Shown: positions 1 through 5,238 of the stretch, piece by piece
Layout: every line of letters starts with the position of its first letter
Numbering within the stretch: position 1 is the first letter of the stretch
Notes under the pieces: model-generated
What the model was told of the DNA's origin: nothing
Database searches by the model: none
Seen by the model: only the letters and a program-made list of their open reading frames with translations
NCBI GenBank assembly: GCA_001805125.1
Contig: MHEF01000044.1
Coordinates: 1-5,238, forward strand
Reading direction: 5' to 3'
Length of the DNA: 5,238 nucleotides
Source of the DNA: Nitrospirae bacterium RBG_13_39_12
GTDB taxonomy: Bacteria; Nitrospirota; Thermodesulfovibrionia; Thermodesulfovibrionales; SM23-35
Made by a program: the position numbers and the translations under genes

Positions 1-450
1 AATTCTTTCTCAAGAACTATAACAGTCTTAAATCCACCTTATGTAAGCATTCCCTCAAAGAGTTTTGTCAAATTTGCAAGAAAAAAGGATAATCCTGACA
101 TTCTTTCTATAACAGCGACCGTGAGGAATTTTAGCAACTCCGTAAACTATGGTTTTTATATCAGCGATCATGCTGAAGCAGAAAAGATTATCGTAAAATT
201 ATTCGATGGAGAACCACAAAAAGGAAAACAAATAGGAACCAATCAGGTTATTGAGAGTTTAAAACCACTTGAATTTAAAAATGTTTCAGTTGATTGGGAT
301 ATTTCAAAACTAAACCGGCAGCATAAGATTTATGTGCAAGTTTTCACACCTGAAAATGTAATACAGGCACTTGGGCCCAAAAAACCAGAAGAGATATCAA
401 CAACAATAGATTTGGACGTGTACCGGGAGTGCATGGCAGATAGAGATTAG
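1..450 (+). CDS. C-terminal part of a CARDB-domain exported/surface protein (5' partial)
   Basis: The reading frame is open from the first base of the window to the TAG at 448-450, giving 149 residues, so the true start lies upstream. The GTG at 121 falls inside the domain (the Val of ATVRN) and is not a start. The segment from about residue 36 to 115 reads like a CARDB (cell adhesion related) beta-sandwich: ITATVRN with N/S residues after it, then KIIVKLFDGEP, an IG turn, a 'v..SL.p.e...v.vdWd' stretch, and HKIYVQVF. CARDB domains usually occur in exported or cell-surface proteins and mediate binding or act as structural spacers. That this protein is exported is inferred, because its signal peptide is outside the window. 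The last 35 or so residues (PENVIQ to the end) are a polar tail with no recognised motif. The next gene begins 18 bp downstream, so co-transcription is likely. The domain call is fairly secure; the function of the whole protein is unknown. Confidence 0.8.
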   Translation, partial: NSFSRTITVLNPPYVSIPSKSFVKFARKKDNPDILSITATVRNFSNSVNYGFYISDHAEAEKIIVKLFDGEPQKGKQIGTNQVIESLKPLEFKNVSVDWDISKLNRQHKIYVQVFTPENVIQALGPKKPEEISTTIDLDVYRECMADRD

Positions 451-468
451 AAACTGGATAATAATGAG

Positions 469-1191
469 ATGAAAAAGTTTACTTTAATCTTATTTTTTTC
501 ATTTTCTTTTCTCATATCTACCTCTCTGTTTTGCAGCTCTGCTGAAAAAGAGATGATCATTGCTAAAGATCTTACAGTTCAAATCATATCGCCGAAGGAA
601 GGTGAGAGGGTTCACGGCAATATCGCCATTGAGGCGCGTGTCAATCATCCCGAAGCTGTAAGATATTGTGAATTTTATATCCAGGAACCTGGAGCTAAAG
701 ACCGTTACAGTTGGAAGGATTATACCAGTCCATATTCCTGGGGAGGTGATGGGCAGACACTTGATACGACCCTATTCAATGATGGGCAAGCATCAGTGGT
801 AGCCTTTTGTTTTCCAAAAGACAGCCAATCAGCTATGTTTCAGAAAAGAATTTATTTTACTATTGAAAATGGTAAACCCGTAGTAGAGATTATTTCTCCA
901 GAAGATCAAGCCATGATAAACGGCAAAACATTGGTCAGAGTGGATGCCCGTGATCCAAAGGGAATAAAATCTTCCCCGGGAATTACTGGAATCTATATCT
1001 ATGTTAACGGTGGACTCTATCAAAAACTGACAAAGCCACCTTACCATTGTTCATTGGAAACTTGCCTCTTGTGTTCTGGGTTCCACTCTATCAGAGTAGT
1101 GGCAGAGGATTCAGAGGGTCTCACCAATTCAGATATTATTATCATAAACGTTCCCCCTGAAGGAACTTCTTTGCAAACTGAGAAGAAATAA
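469..1191 (+). CDS. Exported protein with two bacterial Ig-like domains
   Basis: This 240-residue protein starts with a clear signal peptide: KK at 2-3 and a hydrophobic stretch at about 4-21. Cleavage is probably by signal peptidase I near CSSA (22-25). C22 is preceded by SLF, a poor lipobox, so a lipoprotein is possible but less likely. The mature part has two repeats of the Big_7-type Ig-like fold. Domain 1 (about 35-132) opens with VQIISPKEGERVHG and has the 'sPYsW.gD...LdT' signature. Domain 2 (about 137-229) opens with VEIISPEDQAMINGKTLVRVDARD and ends with GFHSIRVVAEDSEGLTNSD. Such domains act as spacers or binding modules outside the cytoplasm. Domain 2 carries a cysteine cluster, C194, C199 and C202, and domain 1 has C67 and C114. 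The ATG at 469 is chosen because the signal peptide begins there; its Shine-Dalgarno is weak. The partner and substrate are unknown. The position between a CARDB gene and a glycosyltransferase suggests an envelope or glycan-related role (inference). Confidence 0.85.
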   Translation: MKKFTLILFFSFSFLISTSLFCSSAEKEMIIAKDLTVQIISPKEGERVHGNIAIEARVNHPEAVRYCEFYIQEPGAKDRYSWKDYTSPYSWGGDGQTLDTTLFNDGQASVVAFCFPKDSQSAMFQKRIYFTIENGKPVVEIISPEDQAMINGKTLVRVDARDPKGIKSSPGITGIYIYVNGGLYQKLTKPPYHCSLETCLLCSGFHSIRVVAEDSEGLTNSDIIIINVPPEGTSLQTEKK

Positions 1192-1216
1192 TCGGCAAAT
1201 TATCAAGAAATATGTC

Positions 1217-2212
1217 ATGAATTTTGAGCCTATGGTTACTGGCGACCAGAATAGGATTATTAAATTACTTCCTGTTGCTATCATGGCACACAACGAGGAA
1301 AAGGTAATACAAAAGGCAATTGAAAGTATTTTAAGACAACATGTTCCTGAGGGGTATTCAGTCAAAGTTGTGATTGTAACAAATGGTTGTACTGACAGGA
1401 CAGAGGAGATTGTCAGAGATCTTGAAATGAAAAATACAGGGAAAATTGAACTTATTTCCATAAACGAAAAAGGGAAAACCAAAGCAATTAATCGTGTGAT
1501 AAGATTTTTTGATGACATTGCAAAATCATTATGCTTGCCCTATGTCATATTTCTGGATGCAGACTGTAAATTTATTGGTAATTATGCTCTAATTAACTTT
1601 GTTGAGCGTTTTGAGCAGAATTCTCAATTGTGTGCTGTTGCAGCAGATTGTCTGCCTGATTCATTTTTTAATTCAAGGAAAGATATTGTGGCTGAAATGT
1701 ACAGAGCTATTTACACACTGAGAGGATCCATAATGATAAATTCCATCTCGGGTATGTGCTACGGAATTCGGTTTGATATCTTGAAAAAGATAGATTTCCC
1801 TGATTTCCAGCTTGCTGAAGACATGTATTTGTCTGCACGGCTTGACGGCCATTTTTTAAGGGACAGGGAAATAAAGATTGTATTTTTGACTCCACGAAGT
1901 TTGGACGATGAGATCAACAGGAGAACAAAGCAGGAAGTTTCCACTCGAAGATATCGCAAATATTACTCATATCTTAGAAACAAAGACAGGAGCGTGAAGT
2001 TGTTCAATGAAGCTTTAGGAGATCAATACAGGTGGGGAGGGTCATCGGATTACGATGTTGTCAAATCCTGGCATGAATTGAAAGACTTTAAGTTCAAATT
2101 ATTATTGGCATTATCTTATATAGTAAGAGGTTATAGCAAAATTAAAGCTTATTTCATGTTACGAAACATTGGGGAAAATAGCCATTTAGACTATTGGGAG
2201 GTGTTGAGATGA
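1217..2212 (+). CDS. Family 2 glycosyltransferase (cytoplasmic, 331 aa)
   Basis: A GT-A fold, family 2 glycosyltransferase that would transfer a sugar from a nucleotide sugar to a glycan or lipid-linked acceptor. Visible motifs are LPVAIMAHNEE at 18-28 (start of the nucleotide-binding fold), VTNGCTDRT at 54-62 (the 'n.stD.T' motif, with Cys for the usual Ser), FLDAD with the metal-binding D114-A-D116, and AED with E201-D202 in the catalytic-base position. Around 239-247, QEVSTRRYR sits where processive GT2 enzymes have QxxRW, but it is not a good match. There is no transmembrane cluster at either end, unlike cellulose- or hyaluronan-synthase-type enzymes. A soluble or peripherally membrane-bound enzyme is therefore more likely. 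The ATG at 1217 lies 25 bp after the upstream stop with only a weak Shine-Dalgarno; Met6 (1232) is an alternative. Donor and acceptor cannot be told from sequence. The TGA at 2210-2212 overlaps the ATG of a tiny ORF. Confidence 0.9.
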   Translation: MNFEPMVTGDQNRIIKLLPVAIMAHNEEKVIQKAIESILRQHVPEGYSVKVVIVTNGCTDRTEEIVRDLEMKNTGKIELISINEKGKTKAINRVIRFFDDIAKSLCLPYVIFLDADCKFIGNYALINFVERFEQNSQLCAVAADCLPDSFFNSRKDIVAEMYRAIYTLRGSIMINSISGMCYGIRFDILKKIDFPDFQLAEDMYLSARLDGHFLRDREIKIVFLTPRSLDDEINRRTKQEVSTRRYRKYYSYLRNKDRSVKLFNEALGDQYRWGGSSDYDVVKSWHELKDFKFKLLLALSYIVRGYSKIKAYFMLRNIGENSHLDYWEVLR

Positions 2213-2253
2213 AGTCATGGAATCAATGTAAGACTCTTAGCAAAATAATATAG
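2209..2253 (+). CDS. 14-codon ORF overlapping the glycosyltransferase stop
   Basis: An ATG at 2209 overlaps the preceding TGA in the classic ATGA arrangement. It is preceded by GGGAGGTG (2196-2203) at good spacing, one of the two best Shine-Dalgarno sequences in the window. The reading frame ends at TAG (2251-2253) and encodes MKSWNQCKTLSKII. There is no signal peptide or recognised motif. It could be a very small protein, a leader that keeps ribosomes moving towards the rhodanese gene 29 bp further on, or the remaining start of a gene deleted from this position. The Shine-Dalgarno bases also encode the last residues of the glycosyltransferase (WEVLR), so chance is possible. The initiation signal is seen directly; expression and function are unproven. 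Confidence 0.3.
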   Translation: MKSWNQCKTLSKII

Positions 2254-2270
2254 ATAGTGCTATTGAAAAA

Positions 2271-2278
2271 AGGAGGGG
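2271..2278 (+). promoter_or_regulatory. Strong Shine-Dalgarno for the rhodanese gene
   Basis: AGGAGGGG lies just upstream of the ATG at 2283 with about 6 bp between AGGAGG and the start. It is preceded by a run of six A. It fixes the start of the rhodanese reading frame and shows that the gene is equipped for efficient translation, which argues against a decayed gene. The glycosyltransferase genes here have much weaker sites. Confidence 0.8.
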
Positions 2279-2282
2279 AAGA

Positions 2283-2735
2283 ATGTTTAAGAAATATGTT
2301 TTTTGCCTATTTATTTTATTTGGTGTTATCGTTTCTATGTTTTATTCAGTTACCCGGGCAGAAGAGTCCTTAGAATACGGATACTACTTAGCCGGTGCAC
2401 ATTATCATCCAGAAGTCCCCAGAATTAATGCCTTTGTGGCAAAAAAACTTTTCGATCAGGGAAAATTGATTTTGGCGAATGCGATGGAATCGGCTAATTT
2501 TCGAGGTGATCACCTTCTTGGGTCAATTTCTATTGCAGCAGATGAACTTCATAAATGGGACAACCGTTTACCACATGGCGTCATTATTGCTTTTTATTGT
2601 AATTGAAAAGAGGACGGGCAAGCCGCAGGTGTGGCGGCCTGGTTTTGGGAGAAGGGTTACAGAAACCTGCGAGTCGTTGAAGGTGGCAGCGGAACCCTAG
2701 TTAAATCGGGTTTTATGTGGAAGAACAAACGATAA
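2283..2735 (+). CDS. Exported rhodanese-like protein, probable selenoprotein with in-frame TGA as Sec108
   Basis: Read through the TGA at 2604-2606, this gene encodes 150 residues ending at TAA 2733-2735. Residues 1-26 are a signal peptide (KK, a long hydrophobic stretch, cleavage near TRA/EE), so the protein should act outside the cytoplasm. Residues 43-150 match a single rhodanese domain: PEVPRINAFVAKKLFDQG, NFRGDHLLGSISIAADEL (the usual 'gHipGAi.IP' segment), LPHGVIIAFYC with catalytic C106, then N107, the TGA, KEDGQAAGVAAWFWEKGYRNLRVVEGG and a short tail. Rhodaneses carry persulfide sulfur on the active-site Cys. Relatives with YCxCP..E..SA loops have a second Cys exactly where the TGA falls. 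The usual Asp of 'lvDar' is Asn66 here. A hairpin fitting a bacterial SECIS follows. Stopping at the TGA would give 107 residues lacking half the fold. The alternative is a recent nonsense mutation or a sequencing error. The sulfur acceptor is unknown. Confidence 0.8.
2604..2641 (+). promoter_or_regulatory. Putative bacterial SECIS element directing Sec at UGA 2604-2606
   Basis: Downstream of the UGA, GCCGC (2622-2626) pairs perfectly with GCGGC (2634-2638) around the 7-nt loop AGGTGTG (2627-2633). The stem may extend by A2620-T2640 and C2619-G2641 across an A-C mismatch. The apical loop starts 20 nt after the UGA and has G at its second position. This fits the bacterial SECIS pattern as I recall it: loop about 16-37 nt from UGA, small loop, G near its start. 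The loop start AGGT, within codons GCA GGT, is the same as in the E. coli fdhF element, one codon further downstream. SelB binding is inferred. There is no obvious bulged U in the stem, as seen in fdhF. Confidence 0.6.
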
Positions 2736-2931
2736 TCATATTTATAGAATTCTGTTAACTTTTTCTCTATCATTCTATAGATTTTCTGTATCAAAATATG
2801 CATTGTGCTATATATAAAAAAGTCTTAATACCTTTCTTTATCGCCGTTAAGATAAGGAATTATATTACTGGAAGGTAGAGAGATAAGATTTAAGAAAGTT
2901 CTCTGCATAGTAAATTCATAAAGTAAATCTT
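2736..2931. other. Gene-free AT-rich spacer between two transcription units
   Basis: No reading frame with homology or a start signal is visible in these 196 bp. The stretch holds the inverted repeat at 2740-2782 and a smaller hairpin, CTTTATC (2836-2842) with GATAAGG (2851-2857), which includes one G-U pair. Promoter-like pairs exist but are weak. TTAACT (2755-2760) with TAGATT (2778-2783) at 17 bp spacing matches 4 of 6 in each box. TTTATC (2837-2842) with TATATT (2861-2866) has 18 bp spacing. In DNA this AT-rich such matches arise by chance. It is the longest gap in the window, so it is the likeliest place for a promoter for the downstream glycosyltransferase unit (inference). Confidence 0.5.
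2740..2782 (+). terminator. AT-rich inverted repeat after the rhodanese gene, possible weak terminator
   Basis: TATAGAAT (2743-2750) and ATTCTATA (2772-2779) are perfect reverse complements. They extend to an 11-bp stem (2740-2750 with 2772-2782) with one T-G wobble and a 21-nt loop. It begins 5 bp after the rhodanese TAA and is followed by TTTCTGT. The stem is nearly all A-T and the T-run is short, so it is a poor intrinsic terminator. It could instead be an operator for a dimeric regulator or an mRNA-end stabiliser. The repeat is certain; the role is a guess. Confidence 0.3.
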
Positions 2932-3810
2932 ATGTCGAAATATAAAGTAGCAGTAATAATACCTTGCTATAACTCTGCAAAATTCATTGCTAAAGCTATC
3001 GATAGTGTTTTGAATCAGGATTACAAGTATTTGGAAATAGTAGCTATTGATGATGGCTCAACGGACAATACCAGACAGATCCTGGAAAGTTATCTGCCAA
3101 AAATCAGACTATTATTTCATCCGAATGATACTAATCTGGGTCAAACAGCTTCACTAAATTTAGGAATTAGAGAAACGGAGTCAGACCTTATAGCTTTTTT
3201 AGATTCTGATGATCTGTGGTTTACAAACAAAATAACGGAACAGGTGAAAATATTTGAACAAAATTCAGAATTTGGCTTGGTGTATACAAATGGTTATGTG
3301 ATAGATGAAAATGACAAGAAATTATTTCCAATTTTACCTGCTGATTTTAAGGAAGAAAATATCCCAGGTAGAATTTTGCTCCAATGTTACATAAAATCTC
3401 CATCAGCTGTTATTGTGAAACGAGAGCTATTTCAGAAGACGAAATTATTTAAAACATGTTTCAGAAATGCTCCGGATCATGACATGTGGATACGAATGAG
3501 TGAAGTAACTAAATTCTACTATATACCTGATTTTTTATACGCATATAGAAAGCACTCTAATCAGATGACTTTGAGAAGAAAACTATGGGAAAACGGGTTT
3601 ATTGTTCTTAAGGAAGCATGTAAACGATATCCATATGGTTTAAATTTAAAACGGAAAAGAATGGCAGTTTTATATTATCGCCTGGGAGAATATGATTGGA
3701 AACATAGTAATTATTTCCACGCTTTATTGAATTTTTCTTTATCAGGTATATTAGACCCTTTTAGAACTTTAGGGTTGATTTCTAATGAGATAACAAAACT
3801 TTTCACATGA
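2932..3810 (+). CDS. Family 2 glycosyltransferase (GT-A, 292 aa)
   Basis: A textbook non-processive GT2 enzyme of the type that adds single sugars in O-antigen, capsule or exopolysaccharide repeat units. Motifs in order are VAVIIPCYN at 6-14, AIDDGSTDNT with D40-D41 (nucleotide binding), FLDSDD with D91 and D93 (metal and diphosphate binding), PDHDMWIRM with H183-D184 in the acceptor and catalytic-base region, and YRKHSNQMT at 205-213, the 'yR.H..q.S' motif of this subfamily. The last 80 or so residues are basic and aromatic (KRYPYGLNLKRKR, then YFHALLNFSLSGILDPF), probably a membrane-associating C-terminal region. It has no true transmembrane helices. The length is typical. The ATG at 2932 precedes the N-terminal strand directly; no good Shine-Dalgarno is seen. 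The FkbM methyltransferase gene begins 19 bp after its TGA, so the two are probably co-expressed. The sugar transferred cannot be predicted. Confidence 0.93.
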   Translation: MSKYKVAVIIPCYNSAKFIAKAIDSVLNQDYKYLEIVAIDDGSTDNTRQILESYLPKIRLLFHPNDTNLGQTASLNLGIRETESDLIAFLDSDDLWFTNKITEQVKIFEQNSEFGLVYTNGYVIDENDKKLFPILPADFKEENIPGRILLQCYIKSPSAVIVKRELFQKTKLFKTCFRNAPDHDMWIRMSEVTKFYYIPDFLYAYRKHSNQMTLRRKLWENGFIVLKEACKRYPYGLNLKRKRMAVLYYRLGEYDWKHSNYFHALLNFSLSGILDPFRTLGLISNEITKLFT

Positions 3811-3829
3811 TGCACCGAAAGGAATCAAA

Positions 3830-4741
3830 ATGAAAGATTATTCAATTTCTCATCCACTGCACCTCATTCTCTATAAAATAATTTTGTATACAGCCAACAA
3901 ATTGCCAATATCATATAAAAGAAAACTAAAAGTTAAAGAAAAAGTCTTTCATGAAAAGTTCCCTCATTTTGCCAGGGATAATTTCAAGATAAGTAAAGGT
4001 GGGACAAGCAATTTTGATGTTTATGATATCGGGCCTTTTAAAATTTGTATAAAAACTAATGTCGAAAGCTTTCCTCTTAATAATCTTGAGATGAATTTAG
4101 CTTGTGAGTTTTTGGATATCATCTATCCAACTTTTAATCCTCAATATTTCAAAAGAGTCTTGGCGGAGGGCCCTTATGAAATCAACGATGTATTCTTGGA
4201 AAGAGGTGATTATGTCGTTGATGCTGGTGCGAATCTGGGAATATTCACTTTTTTGGCTTCCCAGAAAGTAGGCGATACTGGACACATATTTGCCTTTGAG
4301 CCTGTAAAGTTTTTCATTACATGTCTTGAAGAAAGCATAAAGACAAATTCGTCAGAGAATATTTCACTCTTGGAATTAGCACTTGGAAATGAAGATAAAA
4401 ACACTACATTTTATCATTGCAAAGAGGATCCAAGTGTGTGTGGAAAATTTGAAACTTCAACGTCAAATAAATCATTAACAGTTGAGCAAGTGAAGCTTGA
4501 TACTATAGTTTTTGAGAAAAAAATGATCTCAAAAGTGAATTTCTTGAAAATGGATATAGAGGGAAGCGAGAGAGAAGCGCTTGCAGGAGCAAAGGAAACA
4601 ATTTTTACTTTCAGACCAAAACTCGCAATTTGTACTTATCATTTAAAAGATGACCCTGTTGTTTTAAGTAATATAATCAGGTCAATAAATCCCAATTACA
4701 AGATTCATTTCGGTAGGAAAAAGCTTTTTGCAATAGTTTGA
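3830..4741 (+). CDS. FkbM-family SAM-dependent methyltransferase
   Basis: A class I methyltransferase of the FkbM family, which typically O-methylates sugars or other hydroxyls in polysaccharide and natural-product pathways using S-adenosylmethionine. Visible motifs are VVDAGANLGIFTFLAS with D131-x-G133-x-N135-x-G137 (SAM-binding motif I), IFAFEP with E157-P158 (ribose binding), and VNFLKMDIEGSEREALAGA with K240, D242, E244, G245 and E247, the FkbM hallmark. This is followed by RPKLAICTYH, also typical. The first 110 or so residues precede the Rossmann core and are less recognisable; such N-terminal extensions are common in glycan-cluster FkbM proteins. The ATG at 3830 has a good Shine-Dalgarno, AAAGGA at 3818-3823. 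The stop is TGA directly followed by TAG. The gene lies 19 bp behind a GT2 gene, which suggests methylation of the glycan made there, for example as a cap or decoration (inference). Confidence 0.92.
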   Translation: MKDYSISHPLHLILYKIILYTANKLPISYKRKLKVKEKVFHEKFPHFARDNFKISKGGTSNFDVYDIGPFKICIKTNVESFPLNNLEMNLACEFLDIIYPTFNPQYFKRVLAEGPYEINDVFLERGDYVVDAGANLGIFTFLASQKVGDTGHIFAFEPVKFFITCLEESIKTNSSENISLLELALGNEDKNTTFYHCKEDPSVCGKFETSTSNKSLTVEQVKLDTIVFEKKMISKVNFLKMDIEGSEREALAGAKETIFTFRPKLAICTYHLKDDPVVLSNIIRSINPNYKIHFGRKKLFAIV

Positions 4742-4816
4742 TAGAAAGTGCATAAAAGCTGAATATTTTTTAGATCCACCTGAAATAAATCAACTAAAAC
4801 TTAATGTTATGTTTTC

Positions 4817-5238
4817 ATGAGAAGCGGACAAGGAAGTCTATGGACTTTCATTAATCTCATTGTCTTTATAGGTCTATCCACCGTTTTTTTATCTTGCTCA
4901 AGTTCAGAAAAAAAGACCAAGATAGAGATCACTTCATGCTTAGTGAGAGATAGAGTTATTTTGCTTGATACCATTAGGATGAGATCAATGATCATAGTTG
5001 CCTTCAAGATACTGCCGAAATTTAAAAACTTAGCTAATCTGACCATAAGTGCTGAACTTTATTACAATGAGTCACTAATATCTAAAGATAAGATTTTGTA
5101 CCTTGATGCTTCAGGTAATAATCTCGGTTTCGATATACCGCTGTCAAAAGGAGAATTTATCTGTGAGAAACCATACGGTATTCCAGATGGAAAATATTTG
5201 ATTGTTATCAAGTTGTTTGATCAAAATCAAAAGCTGAT
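4817..5238 (+). CDS. Probable lipoprotein, N-terminal part (3' partial)
   Basis: The frame is open from ATG 4817 to the window end (140 complete codons), and an in-frame TAA at 4802 lies just upstream. The N-terminus is a signal peptide with a hydrophobic stretch at about 8-26 and a lipobox-like FLSC, giving lipidated C27 followed by SSSEKK. This is a typical bacterial lipoprotein start, so the protein is probably anchored in the inner or outer membrane. The rest is alternating hydrophobic and polar sequence suggesting a beta-sandwich: LANLTISAELYYNE, KILYLDASGNNLGFDIPL, and IPDGKYLIVIKLFDQNQKL, which resembles the last strands of Ig-like or FN3-like domains. No family is recognised. No convincing Shine-Dalgarno is seen; competing ATGs at 4804 and 4810 run into early stops. 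It lies 75 bp behind the methyltransferase. Its role is unknown; an envelope partner of the glycan genes is possible. Confidence 0.7.
   Translation, partial: MRSGQGSLWTFINLIVFIGLSTVFLSCSSSEKKTKIEITSCLVRDRVILLDTIRMRSMIIVAFKILPKFKNLANLTISAELYYNESLISKDKILYLDASGNNLGFDIPLSKGEFICEKPYGIPDGKYLIVIKLFDQNQKL

Noticed and set aside
121..450. Complete gene starting at GTG 121
   Set aside because: The frame is open upstream to base 1, and the GTG encodes the Val inside the ATVRN strand of the CARDB domain, so it is internal.
829..1047. Minus-strand ORF, as also at 1129-1518, 1707-1959, 4097-4404 and 4807-5046
   Set aside because: All lie antisense to well-supported plus-strand genes, have no recognisable domains or start signals, and the product sequences look like low-complexity shadows.
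2283..2606. Stand-alone 107-residue exported protein ending at the TGA
   Set aside because: It would end two residues after the catalytic Cys and lack the C-terminal half of the rhodanese fold, while that half is encoded in the same frame directly after the TGA.
2604..2606. UGA read as Trp or Gly through an alternative genetic code
   Set aside because: TGG is used normally for Trp, including three times in this gene after the TGA and once before it. TGA closes two GT2 genes and the FkbM gene at sensible family lengths. A single in-frame TGA at a Cys column with a SECIS-like hairpin fits Sec better.
2479..2700. 73-residue plus-strand ORF in another frame
   Set aside because: It is a shadow of the rhodanese frame, with no homology-like pattern and no ribosome binding site; the GC-rich SECIS region keeps this frame open by chance.
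4718..4729. 12-bp palindrome AAAAAGCTTTTT near the end of the FkbM gene
   Set aside because: It encodes the K-K-L-F tail in AT-rich coding sequence, has no loop, and is not followed by a T-run, so it is neither a terminator nor a convincing operator.
1..5238. CRISPR arrays, tRNA or rRNA genes, insertion sequences
   Set aside because: No spaced direct repeats, cloverleaf-like segments, rRNA-like stretches, transposase motifs or flanking terminal repeats were seen on either strand.

Overview
The window is an AT-rich bacterial segment (GC roughly mid-30s by eye). All recognisable genes lie on the plus strand. The protein families are ones found in Gram-negative or candidate-phylum bacteria: a CARDB-type adhesion domain, an exported protein with bacterial Ig-like domains, family 2 glycosyltransferases, an FkbM methyltransferase and a lipoprotein. 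The species cannot be named from this sequence. If the main finding holds, the host must also carry selenocysteine machinery (SelA, SelB, SelC, SelD), none of which is in the window.

Layout. Positions 1-450 hold the C-terminal end of a large surface or exported protein with a CARDB-like domain. Next come a two-domain Ig-like exported protein (469-1191) and a cytoplasmic GT2 glycosyltransferase (1217-2212). A 14-codon ORF overlaps the glycosyltransferase stop and has a strong Shine-Dalgarno (2209-2253). An exported rhodanese-like protein follows (2283-2735). Gaps are short (18, 25, -4 and 29 bp), so these genes look like one transcription unit. A 196-bp gene-free AT-rich spacer (2736-2931) contains an inverted repeat. 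A second unit then encodes another GT2 glycosyltransferase (2932-3810) and an FkbM methyltransferase (3830-4741). The window ends inside a probable lipoprotein gene starting at 4817.

The glycosyltransferases and methyltransferase point to assembly and decoration of an extracellular polysaccharide or glycan. The Ig-like, CARDB and lipoprotein genes are plausible envelope partners.

The most notable feature is the rhodanese. A conventional gene call stops at a TGA (2604-2606) two codons after the catalytic Cys. The same frame then continues for 42 codons that encode the missing C-terminal half of the rhodanese fold. The TGA sits where related rhodaneses have the second Cys of a Cys-x-Cys motif. 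It is followed at the expected distance by a GC-rich hairpin whose loop begins AGGT, like the E. coli fdhF SECIS. The best reading is an exported selenoprotein rhodanese with a Cys-Asn-Sec active site, which ordinary annotation would record as a truncated hypothetical protein.
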